The notes under the pieces: model-generated
Databases searched by the model: none
The model's input: the letters and a program-made list of their open reading frames with translations, nothing else
Told to the model about the DNA's origin: nothing
Shown here: piece by piece, positions 55,609 to 64,000 of the stretch
Layout: each line of letters begins with the position of its first letter
Position numbering within the stretch: the first letter of the stretch is position 1
Source: Plasmodiophora brassicae
Taxonomy: Eukaryota; Endomyxa; Phytomyxea; Plasmodiophorida; Plasmodiophoridae
Direction of reading: 5' to 3'
NCBI GenBank assembly: GCA_039704465.1
Contig: JASFAU010000018.1
Coordinates: forward strand, 62,001 to 126,000
Length of the DNA stretch: 64,000 nt
Position numbers and translations under genes: made by a program

Positions 55609-55618
55609 TTGACCGACT
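55609..55618 (+). promoter_or_regulatory. self-priming-type primer binding site
   Basis: TTGACCGACT, 2 nt after the 5' LTR, is the exact reverse complement of AGTCGGTCAA at 55562-55571 inside the LTR. Tf1/sushi elements prime reverse transcription with the 5' end of their own RNA in this way, instead of with a tRNA. The same pair is present in element 4. Confidence 0.7.
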
Positions 55619-55637
55619 ACCCTTCGGTCGTACGCGT

Positions 55638-55758
55638 ATCGTCTCGTCTCGTCTCGGCCCGTATCGACTATCGTCTCGTCTCGTCTCGGCCCGTATCGAC
55701 TATCGTCTCGTCTCGTCTCGGCCCGTATCGACTATCGTCTCGTCTCGTCTCGGCCCTG
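55638..55758 (+). repeat. 32-bp tandem repeat in the chromovirus leader
   Basis: Three full 32-bp units (starting at 55638, 55670 and 55702) and a partial fourth (55734), built from cgtctcgtctcgtctcggcc plus gtatcgact. It lies between the primer site and the Gag ATG. Confidence 0.9.
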
Positions 55759-55771
55759 TATCATCGCAGCT

Positions 55772-56867
55772 ATGGCGGGAGGTGATGGGTTGATTCCGGC
55801 GTTGTCGGACCCGCCATCGTCCGCGAATCCGGATGTTGCAGCTGCGGCGGATGTTGCTGGCGCTATCGAGCTGCGCGACCTGAAGGCGGAGATCCTCGAC
55901 CTCTTAGCCCAGTTGAAATTCGCGCATGGCTCGCTGCCTAGGGCCAGCCCTCCCGCAGCGCCAGCTGTCTCGTCTCCCGAAGTGCGCAACGACTCGTCGG
56001 ATCCCCCGGTCATCAGCGCTGTGCCTTCCCTATTGCCTCTCCACGCTTCTGTGGCTTCGTCTCTGCCGAATTCTGTCGCCCCGTCGACGCAGCATCCCGT
56101 GTCCCCGCCGCCGCCGCCGCCTATTGTTGTCCAGTCCCACGATATCCCGCGATTTTCGGGGGCGGACGGTCTGTCGACGATGCGTTGGTTGACCGCTTTC
56201 GCGCGGACCACCCAGACGCCGTTAACGTCTACCAGTCCGCTTTCCGACGCTGTGCAATGCATCTTGACGACGGCCTTGAAAGGATACGCCTTGGAGACTT
56301 ATCTTGACCTTTCCGAGGACGCGTCAATGGCGGACGTGGCATCCGCCCTGCTTCATGATTTTCCGGAGCCGTCGTTAAAGCGGGTCGAAGCTGATTTTGA
56401 CAATTTGAAGCAGACTTCCAGTGTGGTTCACCATGCGCGGGAGTTCCAGCGCTTGTACAAGAAGGTTCAACAACTCGACCCCTTGTATAGGCTGAGTCCG
56501 TCCCGTTTGGCGGAAGTTCCGCATGTCCTTGCACCCTGCACTTTCTGATGCCCTCTTCATTTACAACTACACCGAGTACGACAAGATGTTCGAGATGGCG
56601 ATCCATCTCGAACCGAAGTATCCGATCGCCGCTGTCAACGCTATCGAGGTCGGAGGGGCGCAACCTTTGGTCTGCCACTATTGTCGCGAGGCTGGACATT
56701 TCATTGCGTCCTGCCCCAAGCGACCTCCGTGCCAGCACTGTCACAAGGTTGGTCACCGCTCCGCGCTGTGCCCCGAGCGGCCTGCCGCTGCTGGTCCTCC
56801 GTCGCCCCCACCCAGCGCCAGCGTCCCGCAGGCTGGTCCCCCGGGAAATGTGCCCGGGCGTCTGTGA
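55772..56867 (+). pseudogene. Gag of element 5 (one frameshift)
   Basis: Starts MAGGDGLIPALSD. A Pro-rich region and capsid-like helices (ALKGYALETYLDLSEDASMA, FQRLYKKVQQLDPLYRLSPS) precede a break at about 56513, where two A residues are missing relative to element 4. The next frame carries two zinc knuckles (CHYCREAGHFIASC and CQHCHKVGHRSALC). The stop is at 56867. Confidence 0.85.
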
Positions 56868-58036
56868 ACGGGTTCCCCAGTCGCCCAGTAAACATTTCTT
56901 TTGGTTCCGAACCCGACTTTCTTCATGTTACGGATTTATTCTTTACGTCGGCTACATCTATACCACATCTATTGGTACCGGTCTGTCTCGTTATCGGCTC
57001 ACGTCGCGTCAGTACGCTCGCCTTGTTAGACTGTGGCGCGACGTCCAATTTTATCGACTGGTCGTTCTGTCGTCATCACGAAGTGCCTGTTCGCGCCAAA
57101 TCGCGTGCTATTCCGGTTCGCGTCATTGACGGCCGTCATCTGGCCCCAATTACTCAGGAAACCGCCCCGCTACGAATCACCGTCGACGAATGTTTCGACA
57201 GTGACGTCGTCCTGAACATGATCCATTCGCCGCAGCATCCTGTCATCCTCGGCCTGCCGTGGTTGGCGGATACAAACCCTGACATCGATTGGCGGAGCCA
57301 CCGTCTCCAGCATCGCGGCCCTCGCATCGCGGGGATCTCAATCCCGGCAGGAGACCTCCCTGCGTCTACGCATGCAGTTGATTCGGCGGCATCAGTCGAA
57401 ACATTGCCGACTGCCTCAGCATCTGAGGTAGCCGAGGTGGAGGTAATTGCCCTCCCTGAGTTGGCTTCTGACGACGAGGACGACGACGATTACTCCGAGT
57501 TCGGGACCGTCCCGGCTGCGGGCGTCGATAGCTCTAGCGCTTCCGTCATCGCTCCCGATTGCCTCTCGGAGGTCGCTGTCACTGATACGGTGGCCGCCGG
57601 TCACAGTGAACCGCCTGCTGCTGTTGTCGACAGCTCTAGCTCTCCCGCCCTCGCGCATGCCTGCCTCTCCGAGGTCGCTGCCGCTGCTAATGTGGCAGCG
57701 TGCCACAACGATCCGTTATCATCGTTCCCCTCGGGCCCCGAGCCGTCGTGCGTCCGGCACCGTGGACCCGTCCGTCGAGGGGCGGGACAACGCCTCTCGC
57801 CGCCTCGCCCCTCTGGCGGGCTTCGTGGTCGCCACATTATTAATCTTTTGATGACTGCATCCTTGGTCGCCCTGGCCTGGGTCCTTGGGTGGACTTATCT
57901 TCCATTCACGCGGCTCCCTTCCGGCGCCTCTGCGGAGCCCCTGATCTCGAACGCCGCCGACGAGTCCTTCTTTACGCCCCTGGTCTCACCAGACGGTGAC
58001 CCGGGGTCATCAACCTCGCGCGTTCATCAGCGCTGA
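56681..58036 (+). pseudogene. protease region of element 5
   Basis: 451-codon frame overlapping the end of Gag in another frame. The retropepsin active site reads ALLDCGATSNFID, with Cys where Ser or Thr is usual. VILGLPWLADTNPDIDWRSH is the conserved downstream block. A long Ser/Asp-rich spacer with a possible hydrophobic segment follows before the reverse transcriptase. Confidence 0.8.
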
Positions 58037-61000
58037 GCCGTTTCTGGATGCTATCGTTGACGACGCAGCTTGTTACCTTCTGCATTATACTTGGACCGAA
58101 CTCGACTCGGACTCAGTCTCCGGGCCTGCGCTTCCTGACGCCTATCGCGAGTTCTCGGACGTGTTCGCCACTGACAGCCCGGCGTGCCTGCCTCCTCACC
58201 GCGCTTCCGATTGCCCCATCGATCTTAAGCCCGGCAAGGAGCCACCATTTTGTCGGTTATATGGTCTCTCCCAACGAGAGCAGGTGGCCCTCAAGCAGTA
58301 TCTGGAAGCCAATTTAAAGTCGAATTTCATTCGTCCTTCCCGTTCTTCGGCCGGTGCGCCAATTCTGTTTGTACGCAAGAAAGACGGCTCGCTGCGACTT
58401 TGTGTCGATTATCGCGGCCTAAATTCTGCCACGATCAAGAACCGGTATCCACTGCCTCTTATTGACCAACTTCTTGCCAACCTTAGTCGGGCCACGATCT
58501 TCACGAAAATCGACCTGCGCAGCGCGTATAATCAATTCGTATCCGCGAAGGGGACGAGTGGAAGACGGCGTTTCGCACCCCGTATGGACTCTTCGAATAT
58601 TTGGTTATGCCGTTTGGCCTCGCAAACGCACCGGCTTCGTTCCAGTCGTTCATGAATGATATGTTCAAGGATTACCTCGACCAGTTCGTTGTCGTATATC
58701 TGGACGACATCCTTATTTTTTCTGCGAACGTCGCCGACCATGAACACCATGTGCGCCTCGTCCTGGAACGACTTCGGGCTAGCAGTCTTACCGCTAATAT
58801 GGAGAAGTGTGTTTTCGGCGCCAAGGAGGTCGAGTTTCTCGGCTACCTCGTTTCTCGAGACGGACTGCGCCTCGACCCTGCCCGTATCGACACTATCCTG
58901 TCTTGGCAACCGCCACGAGATATCCATGGTCTCCAAGTATTCTTGGGATTCGCCAATTTTTATCGCAAATTTATTCCTCACTTCGCGGAAATTGCTCTAC
59001 CACTCACAAACCTGACGGTGACGGTGTCGCCTTTATCTGGGATGCTGACGCTCACGCTGCATTCGGCTCTCTGAAGGTTGCGTTCACATCGGCACCTGTC
59101 TTGGGCCATTTCGATCCTCATCAACCGTGTGATGTCGAGACCGACGCCTCAGACTTTGCCATCGCTATGGTCCTTTCGCAAAAGGGCGGCGCAGATGGGG
59201 AGTTGCACCCGATCGCCTACTTCTCGCGGAAGCTGATTGCTGCCGAGATTAGCTATCCCATTTACGACAAGGAACTCCTGGCGGTTGTGGAAGCGTTCAC
59301 TAAGTGGCGGCAGTTCCTCGACTCAGATCAGCACCAAACTGTCGTGCATAGCGACCATCGTAACCTCGTCCACTTCATGTCTACCCACAAGTTAAACAGA
59401 CGTCAGGTTCGCTGGTCTCAACTGCTTAGCGAATTCGATTTCGTGATTCATCATCGTCCGGGGCGACTTCATGGGAAGCCGGACGCCCTCACTCGTCGTC
59501 CGGAATACCAACCTTCGCCTGGCGACGAAGAAATTCTAGCAATGTCTCAACAGCTGCTTCCACCGCATCGCTTCTTCCGCCCGGACCCAGCTATTCTCTT
59601 TCTCCAGACCGGTACATCAGGCATCTCCCTTGTCGAACGTATTCGTCGCGAACAAGCCGATGACCCCTTCGTCCAGAAGACGTTATTATCGCTGGACGGG
59701 CCTCGTGGACGACGTTTCCGCGTTGCCGATGGTCTCTTATACAACGGAACCGCTCTCGTCGTCGCTGGTGAGGCCTGCAAGCTGGAAGTTCTGCACAGCC
59801 TTCACGACAACGTTACCGCCGGTCATTTTGGGGTTCGCAAGACATTGCAGCTCGTCAAGCGCGAGTTCTGGTGGCCCAAGATGTCCTCGTTCATCAAGGG
59901 TTACGTGGCGACCTGTGACACGTGTCGCCGCGTCAAACCTCCTCGCCATCGACCATCCGGCCTGCTACTTCCGCTACCAATTCCAACCGCTCTCTGGTCC
60001 TCCATCTCAATGGACTTTATCGTCAAGCTCCCCTCCTCCCGTGGCTATGACTCTGTACTGGTCGTGGTCGACCGTTATTCGAAGATGGCCCACTTTGTGG
60101 CGTGTCGAGAATCCATTTCCGCGGATCAGCTGGCCGATCTGTTTCTTCAGAACGTGTTCCGTCTGCATGGCCTGCCCGACGACATTGTTTCGGATCGCGG
60201 ACCCCAGTTCGTATCGTTGTTCTGGAAGCACCTCCTATGCCGTCTCGGCGTTGAACGCCATCTGTCATCATCCCGCCATCCCGAATCTGATGGCCAGACC
60301 GAGCGCGTCAACCAGATATTAGAGCAATACCTTCGCTGTTATGTGTGCTACCTGCAAGACGACTGGGAGCCATTATTGCCGCTGGCCGAATTCTCTTACA
60401 ATAACGTCGACCATTCGTCCACTGGAATGTCTCCCTTCTTCGCGAACTACGGCTACCACCCTCAGCTACGCGACCCTCGTCCTTGCAAACACGGTAGCTC
60501 CAATCCCTCTGCCGATGAACGCGTGGAGAACTTGACGGCCATTCGCCGTTACCTACACCGCCAACTGCATCGTGCTGTCAGCACCATGAAACGAGCTGCG
60601 GATCGGAAACGCCGACCTCATCCCGACTTCAAGATCGGGGAGTTGGTCATGCTCCGTCGAGGGGCAATTGCGACTGGCCGGCCATGCGGTAAGCTGGATG
60701 TCCAAATGCTCGGGCCTTTCGAAGTTAGTCGCATCGTTAATCCGGTCGCCTACGAACTCCTGCTCCCGGCATCCTTCCGCATCCACAACGTCTTCCACGC
60801 ATCCCAACTGGAACCGTACGTCCCGAACGTGATACCCCATCGTGTGCAGCCTCCGCCACCCCCGATTCTGCTCGACGACGACGACCAACCGCTGTTCATC
60901 GTGAAGGAGGTCCTGGACTCTCGATATCGTGCTGGTAAGCTGCAGTATTATATCGACTGGGAAGGCTACCCTGCATCCGAGCGCACCTGGGAACCCGCCT

Positions 61001-61095
61001 CCAACTTGCAGGGCACCGGCGGATTCGATCGCCTGCTCGCGGCATTCCACGCTCGGTACCCAGACAAGCCCGGACCCCGTCTTCGACGCCCGTAA
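57996..61095 (+). pseudogene. reverse transcriptase-RNase H-integrase-chromodomain of element 5
   Basis: Pol in three frames, with breaks near 58540 and 59010 that each look like a single missing base. Reverse transcriptase: [44 protein letters not shown]. RNase H: ETDASDFAIAMVLSQK, YPIYDKELLAVV, HSDHRNL. Integrase: HHCC region (CDTCRRVKPPRH), SMDFIVKLP, SDRGPQFVS, PESDGQTERVN. Its C-terminal part has LVMLRRGAIATGRPCGKL and then a chromodomain (YYIDWEGYPASERTWEPASN). From about 59020 to 61095 a single open frame codes RNase H to the end. Confidence 0.93.
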
Positions 61096-61108
61096 AAGGG
61101 GACTATTA

Positions 61109-61254
61109 TGTCACGGTCGAGTCGCTGTCTTGGCGACTCAGCCGGCACCTAATTGGGCTCCTCCGCAGCGCACTACTACAATAAACGTCCACGGCGTTGG
61201 ACCGACCTCAGTCGGTCAATCCGTGTGGTTGACACATCTTGCTCTGTCGTCACA
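61109..61254 (+). repeat. 3' LTR of element 5
   Basis: 146 bp identical to the 5' LTR, followed by the TTCCT target duplicate and the rest of the copia Gag. Confidence 0.93.
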
Positions 61255-62925
61255 TTCCTGGCTGTCCTGATGGCTGGCAACGCCTCATCAGAATTGGACA
61301 CGGCCGCATCCAACCTGCACAGTCGTGGACTCGAACCGCGGCCTACTGTCACTGAGGTCGTGTCCACGCTCACATCAGAAGAGCAGCGCATTCAAGAGGC
61401 TCATGCTGACCGGGAGATATCGTTCGCAACGGCGAACCGTGCAAGCGCCACCGCACACCCAATCAAGGCTCCCGAACGCGATGGACTGTGCGTCCTACAT
61501 ACGACCTTGAGGAAGCCGCACACGAATGGCAACTGTTTCCTACAGCGCTCGTTGTGGCGGACGACATCGAATACATCGTCGCAACCTGATCAGTACGTCC
61601 CGGTTCGCGCCATGTCTGCCCGTCACCCCGCCGTAGACAACAGTTCCGTCGGCCTGCTCGATTCTGGATGTTCCACCACAATGACGCCCCTGCGCGAGCA
61701 TCTCGGCGCTTACCGACATGTCGCCGGACCGACTGTTGAACTTGCAGACCTGTCTCGTACGACCACTTCCGGACGTGGCGTGACGTCATTGGGCGCTGAT
61801 CAGTCCCAGATGGCGCCTATCGATTCGCTGCACGTCCCACGACTCGGCCAAGCGCTCGTCTCCGTTGGACAGCTCACCCGATCCGGGCACAAGATCGTCT
61901 TCGATGGGCCCAACGCGACCATCTATTCCAAGGACAACTGGACGTCCCCTGTCGTGACCCCGCTAGCGGTCAGCACGCGAGGAGCCGATAATCTCTACAG
62001 GATCGCCCTGCGTGCTCCCGCTGCCCCATCGTCAACTGAAATTTATTCATCGGGTGCGCCCAGCGTGTCCTGCCGCGCCGCCACAGTCGCCTCCGCATCG
62101 CCCGCCCTTTGGCACGCGCGCGTTGGACATCTCGGCTACGTCAATCTGCGTCTCCTGCAGCGCCGCTGTCGGGGAATGGCCTTCGATCAGCCCATTCCCA
62201 AGCTTCAGGATCGATGTCCATGCGAGGCCTGTCTTCTCACCAAAGGCAAGCGCTCATCATTCCCTCCCAGTACGTCGCGAGCACGTCACGTTGGCGATCT
62301 CGTCCATAGTGACCTCTCCGGGCGGTGGCCTGTCGTCGGTATTGGCGGTTTCGAGTATTACCAGACCATGCTGGATGATTCAACGAGCTACCTGACCGTC
62401 TACCTGCTCCGTCGGAAATCGGACGCCCTCGATGTCATCAAGCACTACGAAGCACGTTCCGCAACCAGGAGGGACGTGGCATTTCCGACTTCCAAACAGA
62501 CGGCGGGGGCGAGTTTAATTCCAAGGCATGCGTTACGTTCTACAATGAGTCCGGCATCCTTCATCGCAAGTCGGTTCCGTATACGCCCGAGCAGAACGGC
62601 CGAGCCGAAATTGTCAACTACAGCCTGTGCTGTATCGAAGGCGCTATCCGGTGTCACGCGCGTATGCCCGATTTCACCTGGCCCTGGTCACTCTCGTATT
62701 CTGCCGTCCTCTACAATGTCCATCCTCGATCCGTCCTTCCGGGGCGTCGCTCATCGTTCCAGGCGGCTCGCTTCGCTAAACCTGATGTCTCTTCCCTGCG
62801 CGTCTACGGCTGCGACGCGTACGCCATGCGCCCTCACCCCTCTTCGAAGAAGACGACCAAGCTGGATCATCGTCGCGTTCGCGCTGTATTCATCGGCTAT
62901 ACACCAGCGATGAAGGATGGCGCTT
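61255..62925 (+). pseudogene. Ty1/copia Gag end - protease - integrase
   Basis: The frame from 61255 continues the interrupted copia Gag, then the protease active site GLLDSGCSTTMTPLREHL at about 61650, the GAG-pre-integrase module (ALWHARVGHLGYVNLRLLQ, CEACLLTKGKRSSFP) and the integrase start (GDLVHSDLSGRWPVVG, MLDDSTSYLTVYLL). A frameshift near 62455 moves coding to the frame with QTDGGGEFNSKA and PYTPEQNGRAE, the remaining catalytic residues, and then LRVYGCDAYAMRP and VFIGYTP. A second frameshift lies near 62925. Confidence 0.88.
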
Positions 62926-63589
62926 CTATGACGTCGAACGAGGTGACACATTCGAGAGCACGACGGCCGAATTCCTGGAAACGTCGTTCACCTTCGGCTT
63001 CGGGCGGTCGAACTCTGGTCTCGAGTTTTCACTGGCCGCGCCCGTACTCGCCGCCAGTTCCCCGTCCACCGTTGCCGTTCTTACATCATCACCCGCTGCT
63101 GCCGACGCCGTTATCCCACCGCTACCATCAGCATCCCCCGTTCCGGGGTCATCCAATGTCGTGTCGTCTCCGTCATCTGATCGTCTTCAACCATCTGCGC
63201 ATACCCATCATGCTCCCCTGCCTGATCTCGCCGGCAACGTCGGTCATTCTGGTAACGACGCTGCTGTCGACGCTGATAACCACGACGGCAACCGCGCATC
63301 CAGCATCGTTGCTGCCGACGTTAAGGACCATCAGGAGGCCGGCAACGACGCTGGTGCTGATTCTCCTGCTGACATGGATATTGCGGCTGATGCCGCCAAC
63401 GATGGTGATGACTCTCCTGCTGACATGGATATTGCGGCTGATGTCGTCGCCGACGACGATGTTCTGGACATGCCGCATCCTCGTCGATCTACACGTCACC
63501 GTCAACCACCGGGCGAATGGTGGAAGGGTCCCGCGAAGGCAAACCGGTCCTCCACCCGGTGGGCGTCAACGGTGGACGCCTGGTTCTAG
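62925..63589 (+). pseudogene. copia linker between integrase and reverse transcriptase
   Basis: An acidic Ala/Asp/Ser-rich segment starting RFYDVERGDTFES, with two copies of DSPADMDIAADA near 63360 and 63414 and a basic end (RRSTRHRQPPGEWW). An in-frame stop at 63587-63589 separates it from the reverse transcriptase, which follows in the same frame. Confidence 0.6.
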
Positions 63590-64000
63590 CACCCAGTGCT
63601 GACAGCCCCCATTCAACGTCCGCCACGCCCATCGCGCCGCCAGATTCACCACCGGCGACAGGTCGAAGAACACCGGCTCATCCGCGAGGCCATCCGATCC
63701 CATCGACCGGCCGCTCGTGGTGGCATTGTCTCCGCCTGCCGCGTTAAGATACAGGCGCCAATCGACCCAGCAGCTCTACCACGACCCGATCTCTCGAGTC
63801 TGAAAGCGATCGATGTTCCTGTTCCTAATACGATGGCCGAGGCCCTCCCATCGTCGTTTGCCGGCCACTGGTGGGACGCTGCCCTCACCCAGATGGCAAC
63901 GCTGGACTCCAAGGACACGTTCGGCCCGCTCATCGACCTGCCGAAAGGTAAGATCGCTGTTGGCGCCAGGTGGGTGTTCCGGGTCAAGTCTGTCGAACAA
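63590..64000 (+). CDS. copia reverse transcriptase, N-terminal part (runs off the window)
   Basis: Open to the window edge in the frame of the linker. The reverse transcriptase start pattern is visible: WDAALTQMATLDSKDTFGPL followed by IDLPKGKIAVGARWVFRVKS, the family's W..A...E........W.lv.lP.gk....kWvfk.K block. The catalytic part lies outside the window. Confidence 0.8.

Larger units (their letters stand above)
55461..61254 (+). mobile_element. Tf1/sushi-type chromovirus (element 5), complete with LTRs
   Basis: Two 146-bp LTRs (55461-55606 and 61109-61254), identical by eye, begin TGTCACGG and end GTCACA. The element is flanked by the 5-bp target duplication TTCCT (55456-55460 and 61255-61259). 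A purine tract (aaaagggga) lies just before the 3' LTR. It carries Gag, protease, reverse transcriptase, RNase H, integrase and chromodomain coding regions, with several frame breaks. It is inserted into the copia Gag. Confidence 0.95.

Overview
This is nuclear DNA from a GC-rich unicellular eukaryote. Coding regions are broken by short GT-AG introns (52-84 nt; 40 were resolved by eye), many with a CTGAC/CTAAC-like branch site. The gene set is eukaryotic: nucleoporin Nup155, splicing factor SLU7, NPC1, mitochondrial HSP60 and ribosome recycling factor, ribosomal protein eL15, a SNAP-25-type SNARE and a GOST-type seven-helix protein. A CD36/LIMP-2 protein and a GPS (GAIN) proteolysis motif argue against plants and fungi. 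They suit a holozoan-, apusomonad- or amoebozoan-like protist; the lineage cannot be settled from this window.

Layout. 1-40.9 kb is gene-dense, with tail-to-tail genes as close as 20 bp. In order: a 5'-truncated receptor gene (two GH18 domains, GPS, seven helices, SH3); an isochorismatase-like hydrolase (-); Nup155; SLU7 (-); a 12-exon NPC1 gene (-); HSP60 with two heat-shock-element-like palindromes upstream. A tandem duplication of about 5.6 kb follows. Each copy carries the 3' part of HSP60 and a six-exon gene joining a membrane segment, an ankyrin-like region and an ABC1/UbiB-type kinase. Then come a SNAP-25-like SNARE, a profilin-like protein, mitochondrial RRF (-), a GOST 7TM protein, eL15 (-), a CD36/LIMP-2 protein, and a secreted leucine-rich-repeat protein with a long Pro/Thr repeat stalk.

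40.9-64 kb is a retrotransposon cluster: a gag-RNase H deletion derivative; a Ty3-type element with 188-bp LTRs; a LINE-like 3' relic (-); an LTR plus gag fragment; an inverted Ty3-type chromodomain element; and a Ty1/copia element running off the right edge. The copia element is split by a chromovirus (55461-61254) that has identical 146-bp LTRs, a 5-bp target duplication and a self-priming-type primer site.

How the genes fit together. There is no operon-like pathway; most genes are housekeeping. NPC1 and the LIMP-2-like protein both belong to the endolysosomal membrane, and HSP60 and RRF are mitochondrial. The most novel items are the GH18-GPS-7TM-SH3 receptor, the TM-ankyrin-ABC1 fusion with a different lesion in each tandem copy, and a 34-bp palindromic insertion with its own target duplication inside a retroelement.
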